Below, piece after piece: positions 7,627-13,865 of a DNA stretch of 13,865 nt; the stretch's first letter is position 1; each line of letters opens with the position of its first letter. The stretch is from Bacteroidales bacterium. Its GTDB lineage: Bacteria > Bacteroidota > Bacteroidia > Bacteroidales > UBA1556. The translations under genes and the position numbers were made by a program. The notes beneath the pieces were generated by a model. The model searched no databases. It saw only the letters and a program-made list of their open reading frames with translations, and was not told the DNA's origin. Location of the stretch: assembly GCA_023145955.1 (NCBI GenBank), contig JAGLDA010000078.1, positions 1 to 13,865 of the forward strand. Reading direction: 5' to 3'.

Positions 7627-9366
7627 ATGCAAAAAAGAATCAATACATATATAGCAATAGTATTAGTAATATTCATTAGTGCTTGTGCTACTGTAGTGAG
7701 ACCTACAGGTGGGCCAAAAGACACAACTGCCCCAATAGCTCTAAGTTATAAACCTGCCAATGGAAGCGTGAATTTTATTGATAAAAAGATTGTAATAAAA
7801 TTTGATGAATATATTGTACTTGAAAAGTTAACCCAACAATTGGTAGTATCGCCACAAATGCCAGAAAAACCAGTAGTTAGCATTAGTGGCAAGAAGCTTA
7901 TTGTAGAGTTGCCAGATTCGTTAAAAGAAAATACCACCTATACTATATTTTTTGGTGATGCTGTTGTTAATTTTAAGGAAAAACTCCCAGTACATAATTT
8001 TTCTTATGTATTTTCTACAGGCAATATTGTAGACTCTCTGATTGTGGAAGGCACAGCTGTAAAGGCTTTTGACCATAGCGATTATGATGAGCTATTTATA
8101 ATGCTTTATAAGTCGAAAGATGATAGCGTTATATATAAAGAGAAACCATATTATATAACAAAAGCACAAAGTAGAGGTAATTTCTTTCTTCATAATTTGG
8201 CTCCAGGAGAATATCAGATTTATGCTCTGAAGGATGCAAATAGAAATTATATTTACGACCAAGAAGGCGAGGAAATAGCTTTTTGTAAAAACCTTGTAAT
8301 ACCTTATCATCCTTCGGAATTTATTGCAAATGATAGCGTGAAGCCTGCTAAGGAAAAACCTGAGGATTTGAATCTTTTTGTTTTTGAAGAATGGCCTAAA
8401 GATATTAAGTTTATCAGTAGGAAGATATTCCCACCTCATAAAGTGCTTTTTACGTTTAATAAACCAATAAAAGATTTTAATCTAATACCATTAGATTTTA
8501 CCCCTCAGGCAAACTGGCATTACGATGTTTATGGCAATGATGGCGATAGTGTTACGTGCTTTTTGTTGGGAATAGATAAAGACTCTATAGATGTAATTAT
8601 TGCTGATGGTGATTTGCATTTAGATACTTTGGAGATTGTTTTGGCAAATAAGAAAAAGAAAAGTGTAAATACTGGAGGGGGGCTTTTTGGAAGAAAAAAA
8701 ACTAAGGAAGATGGTAAAAGTACTGTTGTAAAAAAGGTAATTCCTAAAATTGATTATTCAAATAATGTTACTAAGGCAGTGCATTTTTTCTCGGAATTAA
8801 GTTTTAATTTTAAAGTTCCACTTGATAATTACAAACATGAGCGTATAGAGCTTTACCAAGCTAGAGATACTTTATGGATACCAGTAAAAATTGAAACTCG
8901 GGTGGTAGATAAGGAAAAAAAGCAGAGAATATCTATAAAAGCAAAATTTCAAGAGCGTAAAAAATATAAATTGGTAGTACAAGATAGTACATTCTTCGAT
9001 TTATACCTTTCGACTAACGATTCCCTTGAAAAAACTTTTGAAACTACCGAAATGCGTGAGTATGGTAGCTTGGACTTGAATGTGAAGTACTCTGGTGAAA
9101 GTCCTCTTATCATTCAATTATTAAATGCAAAGGAAGATGTATTAATGGAAAATGTTATACATGAATCTCAAATAGTAAAATATCCTTATATGATTCCTGG
9201 CAAATATAAAATTAAGGCCATTGAAGATAAAAATAATAATGGGAAATGGGATAGAGGTGATTTGGAAAAGCGTATTTTACCTGAGAGAATCTATTATATA
9301 AATAAGATTATCACCATAAGGGCTAATTGGGATAATGAGCAAATATGGACTTTGGAAACGAAATAG
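7627..9366 (+). CDS. Ig-like (SbsA/Big_5-type) domain lipoprotein rich in O-glycosylation sequons
   Basis: A 579-residue envelope lipoprotein. From ATG 7627 it begins MQKRINTYIAIVLVIFISAC, a signal peptide with lipobox ISAC and lipidated Cys20. The next residues (ATVVRPTGG) lack the acidic signature of surface-exported Bacteroidota lipoproteins, so a periplasm-facing location is likelier. An SbsA-type Ig-like domain spans about 33-132 (PTGGPKDTTAPIALSYKPA opening, KIVIKFDEYI). Two similar motifs occur, PGEYQIYALKDANRN near 193 and PGKYKIKAIEDKNNN near 524, each Asp/Asn-rich as in calcium-binding or prealbumin-like modules. A lysine-rich linker lies around 350-375. Eleven D-[S/T]-[A/I/L/V/M/T] tripeptides are present (Asp 32, 97, 136, 166, 236, 307, 319, 333, 414, 453, 465). 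The family is common in Bacteroidota but uncharacterised. It is followed by the DUF2723 gene on the same strand, 262 bases on. Confidence 0.8.
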   Translation: MQKRINTYIAIVLVIFISACATVVRPTGGPKDTTAPIALSYKPANGSVNFIDKKIVIKFDEYIVLEKLTQQLVVSPQMPEKPVVSISGKKLIVELPDSLKENTTYTIFFGDAVVNFKEKLPVHNFSYVFSTGNIVDSLIVEGTAVKAFDHSDYDELFIMLYKSKDDSVIYKEKPYYITKAQSRGNFFLHNLAPGEYQIYALKDANRNYIYDQEGEEIAFCKNLVIPYHPSEFIANDSVKPAKEKPEDLNLFVFEEWPKDIKFISRKIFPPHKVLFTFNKPIKDFNLIPLDFTPQANWHYDVYGNDGDSVTCFLLGIDKDSIDVIIADGDLHLDTLEIVLANKKKKSVNTGGGLFGRKKTKEDGKSTVVKKVIPKIDYSNNVTKAVHFFSELSFNFKVPLDNYKHERIELYQARDTLWIPVKIETRVVDKEKKQRISIKAKFQERKKYKLVVQDSTFFDLYLSTNDSLEKTFETTEMREYGSLDLNVKYSGESPLIIQLLNAKEDVLMENVIHESQIVKYPYMIPGKYKIKAIEDKNNNGKWDRGDLEKRILPERIYYINKIITIRANWDNEQIWTLETK

Positions 9367-9469
9367 TTAGGTGCTAATTGCCAGTTAATATATTATTTTT
9401 TGTTAAAGACATAATAAGTATTCATTAACACCGTTTTTTTTCTAAATTCGTGGCTTGAAAAATTATAGA

Positions 9470-9494
9470 CTAAAGTTAGAACTTTAGAATTCTA
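9470..9494. promoter_or_regulatory. Overlapping palindromes in the DUF2723 leader
   Basis: CTAAAGTT-AG-AACTTTAG (9470-9487) is a perfect 18-base dyad. It overlaps a second perfect palindrome, TAGAATTCTA (9485-9494). An outer ATAGA/TCTAT pairing extends the first with a 3-base bulge. The arrangement suits an operator or two alternative RNA folds. There is no T-run, so a terminator is unlikely. Confidence 0.4.
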
Positions 9495-9536
9495 TTTATT
9501 CAATAAAAATTACAAAATTATATATATGAAACGAAC

Positions 9537-9617
9537 ATGACAAATTTTAATCTTATTTTGACCCACAGGGGCATGATTAAATATTTGTTATGTGACTGCA
9601 TATCACATATTTACTAA
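9537..9617 (+). CDS. Possible 26-residue leader peptide (upstream ORF)
   Basis: The frame starts at ATG 9537, has 26 codons and stops with TAA at 9615-9617, 11 bases before the DUF2723 ATG. It reads MTNFNLILTHRGMIKYLL and ends with CDCISHIY. A second in-frame ATG is at 9573. It overlaps the dyad at 9589-9609, so translation through it could affect the hairpin. No family is recognised. Length and AT-richness mean it may be a chance frame. Confidence 0.2.
   Translation: MTNFNLILTHRGMIKYLLCDCISHIY
9589..9609. promoter_or_regulatory. TATGTGA/TCACATA dyad just upstream of the DUF2723 start
   Basis: Perfect 7-bp arms TATGTGA (9589-9595) and TCACATA (9603-9609) flank a 7-base centre, CTGCATA. The arms look like a CRP/FNR-type half-site, but the TGTGA to TCACA spacing is 7, not the 6 of E. 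coli CRP. The site could equally form an RNA hairpin close to the start codon. Confidence 0.4.
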
Positions 9618-9628
9618 ATTTTAAACAT

Positions 9629-12600
9629 ATGAAAGTTTATCAGAAATTAAATAACTGGATTGGCTGGGCTGTATTTGCTATAGCATCAGCAGTATATCTT
9701 TTAACGGCAGAGCCTACCGCTAGCCTTTGGGATTGCGGAGAATATATTGCTACAGCATATAAATTACAAGTGGGTCACCCTCCTGGGGCACCATTTTTTC
9801 AGCTTTTAGGAAAGTTTTTTAGTTTATTTGCTGCTGATACGTCTCAGGTAGCTTTCATGGTAAATGCTATGTCGGCTTTTGCTAGTAGTTTTACAATCCT
9901 ATTTTTATTCTGGACAATAACACATCTAGCACGAAAAATAGTTGCAAAAGGCGATGAGTCTAAACTTAAAGGCGCAAACCTAATTGCAATACTAGGAAGT
10001 GGTGTAGTGGGTGCTTTGGCTTATACTTTTACCGATTCATTTTGGTTTTCGGCAGTGGAAGGTGAGGTTTATGCCTTAAGTTCTTTCTTTACTGCAATAG
10101 TATTTTGGGCAATGCTTAAGTGGGAGGATGTGGCTGATAAGCGACATGGCTTCCGTTGGTTGATTCTTATAGCTTACCTTGTGGGACTTTCCATAGGAGT
10201 TCACCTACTGAATTTACTAACTATTCCTGCATTGGTTTACCTTTACTATTTTAAGAAATATGAAGTTACTCCCAAAGGAATTATTATTTCAGGTTTACTA
10301 TCAATAGTGCTTCTTGCATTTATTATGTATGGTATTATTCCATGGATTGTAGTTCTTGCAGGTAATTTCGAAATATTCTTTGTAAATGTATTAGGTATGC
10401 CTTTCCATAGTGGCACTATTGTATATTTTGCAATAGTTTTGGCAGCCATAGGATATGGTTTATACTATACTCAAAAGAAAAAGAAACTTATTGCTAATAC
10501 TATTATTCTTGGTATTACTTTTCTTATAATTGGTTATTCTTCATTTTTTATTCTAGTAATTAGATCAAATGCTAATACTCCAATTGATGAGAATAATCCT
10601 GAGTCTGCCACATCAATGTTGGCGTATTTAAATCGTGAGCAATATGGAACTACTCCACTATTGACAGGGCCATATTTTAACTCTCCAACAGAGCCAGGAA
10701 ATAAATGGAAAGATAAATCTGCAGTATATACTAAGCTATACTGTGTTGTTGTAGAGAAAAGCCTTCCAAATTCTTCGAATATTAAAATTGGAGATAGAGG
10801 TTTAATTAAATTTTATCAGTATAAAAATGAAGCTGAGAAATTTATAATAAATACAAAGAACAAAGGATACACCATAAAGCAAGCCTATGTTTTAACGGAT
10901 GAAAGAAATAATAGAATCCCTACTTATGCTAAAGAAGCCACAACGATATTCCCACGTATGTGGAGTAATCAGCGTGCGCCTCATGCCAATGTTTATAAGA
11001 GTTATATGAATAATCCTAAGAAGATTACTGTAACCGAACAAGGAAAGCAAAAAGTAATAGAGGTGCCTAGTTTTGGTGATAATCTTAATTTCTTCTTTAA
11101 GTATCAGATTGGCCATATGTATATGCGATACTTTATGTGGAACTTTGCTGGTCGTCAGAATGATACTCAAGGACATGGTGGCAAACTGCATGGCAATTGG
11201 ATTTCTGGAATTCCAGCAATTGATAATGCGCGCTTGGGAGACCAGAGTATGTTGCCAGTAAATTTATTGAATAATAAGGCAAATAATAAGTACTATTTCT
11301 TGCCTTTGTTACTTGGTTTATTGGGCTTGGTATTTCACTTAACAAAATCTTATAAAGACGGAATTGTAGTTCTATCTTTATTTCTGATGACAGGCTTGGC
11401 AATTGTTGTTTATTTAAACCAATATCCTTATCAGCCCCGTGAGCGTGACTATGCTTATGTAGCATCATTCTACGCTTTTGCCATATGGATAGGACTTGGA
11501 GTTCTTGCTATATACGAATTATTGAAAACTAAAATTAATCCTAAGGTTACAGCTATTGCAGCTACAGCTATCACTCTTGTGCTAGTGCCAGGTGTATTGG
11601 CTAATCAAAATTGGGATGATCATGATAGGTCTGGTAGATATAATACTTTAAATATTGCTAAAAACTATCTTAATTCTTGCGAGAAAAACGCAATACTATT
11701 TACTAATGGTGATAATGATACTTTCCCTCTTTGGTATGCTCAAGAGGTGGAAGGTGTACGTACAGATATTAAGATTGTAAACTTAAGTTTATTTAATACC
11801 GATTGGTATGTTGATCAAATGAGGAGAAAATCTTATGATGCTGATCCTATTCCTCTGAGTATTGGTAGAGACCAATATATACAAGGAACCAATGATGCGG
11901 GTTATTTCTTCGAGGAGAATAGAGTTGCTAAAAAAGGACAGTATTATAATATTAGAGATATTATGAATTTCTATTTTAGCAATAATTCTAAAACGAAAAT
12001 GCCTCTTCGTGATGGTAGTAATATGAATTATTTGCCTACAAAACATCTATATATTAAAGTAGATAAAGAGAAAGTGGTGAAGAATGGTACTGTGGCTGAA
12101 AAAGATACAGCTATAATTGTTGATAAAGTAGAATGGAAAGTAAATAAGAATATTGTTCAAAAGAACAACCTTATGATGATGGAAATGTTGGCTTCTTTCA
12201 ATTGGGATAGACCAATATATTATGCTATTACAACTGGTGCTGATGCTTATCTTGACCTTATGCAGTATTTCCAATTAGATGGAATGACTTATCGCCTTGT
12301 ACCTATTAAGAGTGCTGGAAAATATACTCTAGGGTCTTATGGAAGAGTTAATACAGATATACTGTATAATAATGTAATGAATGTGTTTAGATATGATGGA
12401 TTGAATAATGAGAATCTTTATTTTGATGAGCACCATATGCGTTCCATTAGAAATTACAGAAGTAATTTTGCGCGCCTTGCTGATGAATTAGTTAAGGAAG
12501 GTGATTTTGAGAGAGCACTTGCAGTGTTGGACAGAGCACAAGAGACGCTTCCTGAAAAAACCGTTCCTTATGATTTCTTTATGGTGCCAATTATGGAAAA

Positions 12601-12856
12601 TTACTATAAAATTGGCGAAATAGAAAAAGCTAATGCTATTGCAAAACGTTTAGCAGATATTGCTCTGCACGATCTTCAGTTTTATTATAACGATAATGTT
12701 TTTGGTGAATATATAAACGAAAAGAATAATGCTCTGGTAATAGTAAGAGATGTGGATCGCTTAACATCTATGTATCAACAAGAAGAGCTTCGAGTATTTT
12801 CCGATTCTATATTCCAAACCTATAGCTCTAAGTTTTCTAAGGAAGCTCGACGATAA
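9629..12856 (+). CDS. DUF2723 / GT117-family membrane glycosyltransferase (candidate protein O-mannosyltransferase)
   Basis: A 1075-residue polytopic membrane protein with the full DUF2723 signature. Seen are LTAEPTASLWDCGEYIATA with WDCGEY at 34-39, GHPPGAP at 49-55, SAVEGEVYALS from 141 and GLSIGVHLLNLL at 186-197. These acidic and His residues sit on loops after transmembrane helices, as in GT-C enzymes such as PMT and ArnT. A central domain carries RMWSNQRAPHANVY, then NQYPYQPRERDYAY and NGDNDTFPLWYAQEVEG, all family-typical. The C-terminus (about 949-1020) is helical and TPR-like (ELVKEGDFERALAVLDRAQ). The family groups with TMEM260 (GT117), linked to protein O-mannosylation with a polyprenyl-phosphate sugar donor; activity here is inferred. 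Family-typical residues run from the first ATG, so that start is kept. A strong terminator ends the unit. Confidence 0.88.
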   Translation: MKVYQKLNNWIGWAVFAIASAVYLLTAEPTASLWDCGEYIATAYKLQVGHPPGAPFFQLLGKFFSLFAADTSQVAFMVNAMSAFASSFTILFLFWTITHLARKIVAKGDESKLKGANLIAILGSGVVGALAYTFTDSFWFSAVEGEVYALSSFFTAIVFWAMLKWEDVADKRHGFRWLILIAYLVGLSIGVHLLNLLTIPALVYLYYFKKYEVTPKGIIISGLLSIVLLAFIMYGIIPWIVVLAGNFEIFFVNVLGMPFHSGTIVYFAIVLAAIGYGLYYTQKKKKLIANTIILGITFLIIGYSSFFILVIRSNANTPIDENNPESATSMLAYLNREQYGTTPLLTGPYFNSPTEPGNKWKDKSAVYTKLYCVVVEKSLPNSSNIKIGDRGLIKFYQYKNEAEKFIINTKNKGYTIKQAYVLTDERNNRIPTYAKEATTIFPRMWSNQRAPHANVYKSYMNNPKKITVTEQGKQKVIEVPSFGDNLNFFFKYQIGHMYMRYFMWNFAGRQNDTQGHGGKLHGNWISGIPAIDNARLGDQSMLPVNLLNNKANNKYYFLPLLLGLLGLVFHLTKSYKDGIVVLSLFLMTGLAIVVYLNQYPYQPRERDYAYVASFYAFAIWIGLGVLAIYELLKTKINPKVTAIAATAITLVLVPGVLANQNWDDHDRSGRYNTLNIAKNYLNSCEKNAILFTNGDNDTFPLWYAQEVEGVRTDIKIVNLSLFNTDWYVDQMRRKSYDADPIPLSIGRDQYIQGTNDAGYFFEENRVAKKGQYYNIRDIMNFYFSNNSKTKMPLRDGSNMNYLPTKHLYIKVDKEKVVKNGTVAEKDTAIIVDKVEWKVNKNIVQKNNLMMMEMLASFNWDRPIYYAITTGADAYLDLMQYFQLDGMTYRLVPIKSAGKYTLGSYGRVNTDILYNNVMNVFRYDGLNNENLYFDEHHMRSIRNYRSNFARLADELVKEGDFERALAVLDRAQETLPEKTVPYDFFMVPIMENYYKIGEIEKANAIAKRLADIALHDLQFYYNDNVFGEYINEKNNALVIVRDVDRLTSMYQQEELRVFSDSIFQTYSSKFSKEARR

Positions 12857-12883
12857 TTAATTATCATTTATATTGAAATATAT

Positions 12884-12925
12884 AAAAGCTAGTTTGTTAA
12901 TTACAAACTAGCTTTTCTTATTTTT
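12884..12925 (+). terminator. Strong intrinsic terminator after the DUF2723 gene
   Basis: A perfect 14-bp stem (12884-12897 with 12903-12916: AAAAGCTAGTTTGT and its complement) encloses the loop TAATT. It is followed by TTTTCTTATTTTT. It lies 27 bases after the stop codon. The A-run on the left side means it could also terminate transcription from the other strand. It ends only a few bases before the next gene's ATG. Confidence 0.9.
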
Positions 12926-12930
12926 ACAAA

Positions 12931-13865
12931 ATGCAAACCCATACTCCAGAGATATCCGTAATAGTTCCATTTTATAATGCAGAACTTACATTGCGTAGAG
13001 CGCTTAACTCTATATCCGCTCAATCTTTTGCAAACTTTGAATGCATTATGATAGATAATAATTCTACTGATGCAAGTGGAGGTATTGCCCAAGAGTTTGC
13101 CAATAATAATTCCAATTATAGATTAATAAGAGAACTGAAACAGGGGGTAGTGTACGCATCTAATGCAGGGAGTAATATATCCAGAGGAAAATATATTGCT
13201 CGTATGGATGCCGATGATGAGAGTTGTAAAAACAGGCTCCAACTTCAATACGATTTTCTAGAAAAAAATATGGATTATGGTGCAGTAGGAGGCCTTGTGG
13301 AGTATGTGCCTCATAAGGAAAATACCCAAGGATTTGCCTCTTTTGTACTATGGGCAAACACTCTAATTTCTTATGAAGAAATTTTTCTTAAGAGATTTAT
13401 GGAGTTGCCAATAATAAACCCCTCAGCAATGTGGCGCAAAAATATTGCTCAGCAATTAGGAGAGTATCAGCAAGGAGATTTCCCTGAAGATTATCAGATG
13501 TGGCTGCGATGGCTAAATGCTGGTGTAAAGGTTGGTAAAGTGCCCTATAAAGTACTAAAATGGTACGACTCGGAGCAACGGCTTACTCGTAGCGATGATT
13601 TATATTCTATAGATTCTTTTTATAAAGCCAAGAGCCCTTTTCTAAACTCATTTTTGCAAAAAATAAATCCATTTTATCCTAAAGTGGCCGTTTGGGGAGC
13701 AAGCAAAACCGCTCGCAAAAGAGCTGATATGCTTGCCAAATATGGAGTGGAGATATGTTGCTATATTGATATTACAAAAAAACGCCAACTGTATAAAGAG
13801 GTATTATATTATGAAGATATTCCTGAGCCAGGAATGATGTTTATTCTCATTTATGTAAAGCAAGA
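12931..13865 (+). CDS. GT2-family glycosyltransferase with C-terminal Rossmann-like extension (partial, 3' end outside window)
   Basis: 311 codons are visible with no stop before the window edge. The GT-A fold is clear: ISVIVPFYNA near 8-17, the nucleotide-binding DNNSTD at 42-47, the metal-binding DAD of RMDADDE at 93-95, and the catalytic-base motif FPEDYQMWLRW (Glu186/Asp187). It should transfer a nucleotide-sugar residue in cell-surface glycan or lipid-linked sugar synthesis; no transmembrane helix is seen, so it is cytosolic or membrane-associated. From about 250 a second module begins, KVAVWGASKTARKRADML, then ICCYIDI. This resembles a Rossmann-type beta-strand/glycine-loop domain seen at the C-terminus of some Bacteroidota GT2 proteins. 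The reading frame is closed upstream by TAG within the terminator T-tract, so ATG 12931 is the only sensible start. Confidence 0.88.
   Translation, partial: MQTHTPEISVIVPFYNAELTLRRALNSISAQSFANFECIMIDNNSTDASGGIAQEFANNNSNYRLIRELKQGVVYASNAGSNISRGKYIARMDADDESCKNRLQLQYDFLEKNMDYGAVGGLVEYVPHKENTQGFASFVLWANTLISYEEIFLKRFMELPIINPSAMWRKNIAQQLGEYQQGDFPEDYQMWLRWLNAGVKVGKVPYKVLKWYDSEQRLTRSDDLYSIDSFYKAKSPFLNSFLQKINPFYPKVAVWGASKTARKRADMLAKYGVEICCYIDITKKRQLYKEVLYYEDIPEPGMMFILIYVKQ

Larger units (their letters stand above)
9367..9628 (+). other. 262-base leader with dyads upstream of the DUF2723 gene
   Basis: The spacer has no conserved gene. A candidate -7 box, TAAATTCG (9443-9450, one mismatch from TAnnTTTG), would give a transcript with a leader of about 170 bases. 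Downstream lie overlapping palindromes (9470-9494), a possible 26-codon upstream frame (9537-9617) and a 7-bp-arm dyad (9589-9609) that ends 19 bases before the start codon. No strong terminator for the lipoprotein gene is visible, so readthrough co-transcription is possible. Confidence 0.4.

Noticed and set aside
9591..9607. Canonical CRP site TGTGA-N6-TCACA
   Set aside because: The spacing is 7, not 6. The dyad is reported without naming the regulator.

Overview
The window is AT-rich, compactly coded DNA from a member of the phylum Bacteroidota, probably a Bacteroidales-like or related anaerobe. This rests on three things. Several genes sit behind TAnnTTTG-type -7 promoter boxes rather than -35/-10 boxes, and Shine-Dalgarno sequences are mostly absent. 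The gene families are typical of the phylum: a DUF2723/GT117 membrane glycosyltransferase, an outer-membrane patatin-POTRA-barrel protein, and an Ig-like SbsA-type lipoprotein. One gene-free region holds a hairpin-forming intergenic repeat of a kind seen in such genomes. No tRNA, rRNA, CRISPR array, prophage or intact insertion sequence was seen.

Layout. 19-1620 (-): YfcC/DcuC-type transporter. 1621-2246: gene-free stretch with a 21-bp dyad, an imperfect inverted repeat and a MITE-like hairpin element with 10-bp perfect terminal inverted repeats. 2247-3260 (+): multi-pass membrane acyltransferase of the DUF1624/HGSNAT type. It converges on pcm, protein-L-isoaspartate O-methyltransferase (3274-3918, -). 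pcm is divergent from a short Gfo/Idh/MocA-like protein (4045-4944, +) that lacks the catalytic EKP lysine. This converges across a 234-bp spacer on the patatin-type outer-membrane phospholipase (5179-7413, -). That gene is divergent from a periplasmic Ig-like lipoprotein (7627-9366, +). A 262-bp leader with several dyads and a possible 26-codon upstream ORF precedes the 1075-aa DUF2723/GT117 protein (9629-12856, +). A strong intrinsic terminator (12884-12925) follows, and only a few bases later a GT2 glycosyltransferase begins (12931, running off the window end).

How the genes may work together. The right half is envelope-oriented: an outer-membrane lipase/barrel, a lipoprotein, a candidate protein O-mannosyltransferase and a sugar transferase. 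The most suggestive link is that the lipoprotein carries eleven copies of D-[S/T]-[A/I/L/V/M/T], the Bacteroidota O-glycosylation sequon. It lies immediately upstream of a DUF2723/GT117 protein, a family connected with protein O-mannosylation. Substrate and enzyme as neighbours is an inference from sequence only.

Three start codons were moved downstream from the longest possible frame (2238 to 2247, 4000 to 4045, 7549 to 7627). In each case the promoter box, a signal peptide or the family N-terminus argues for the shorter form.
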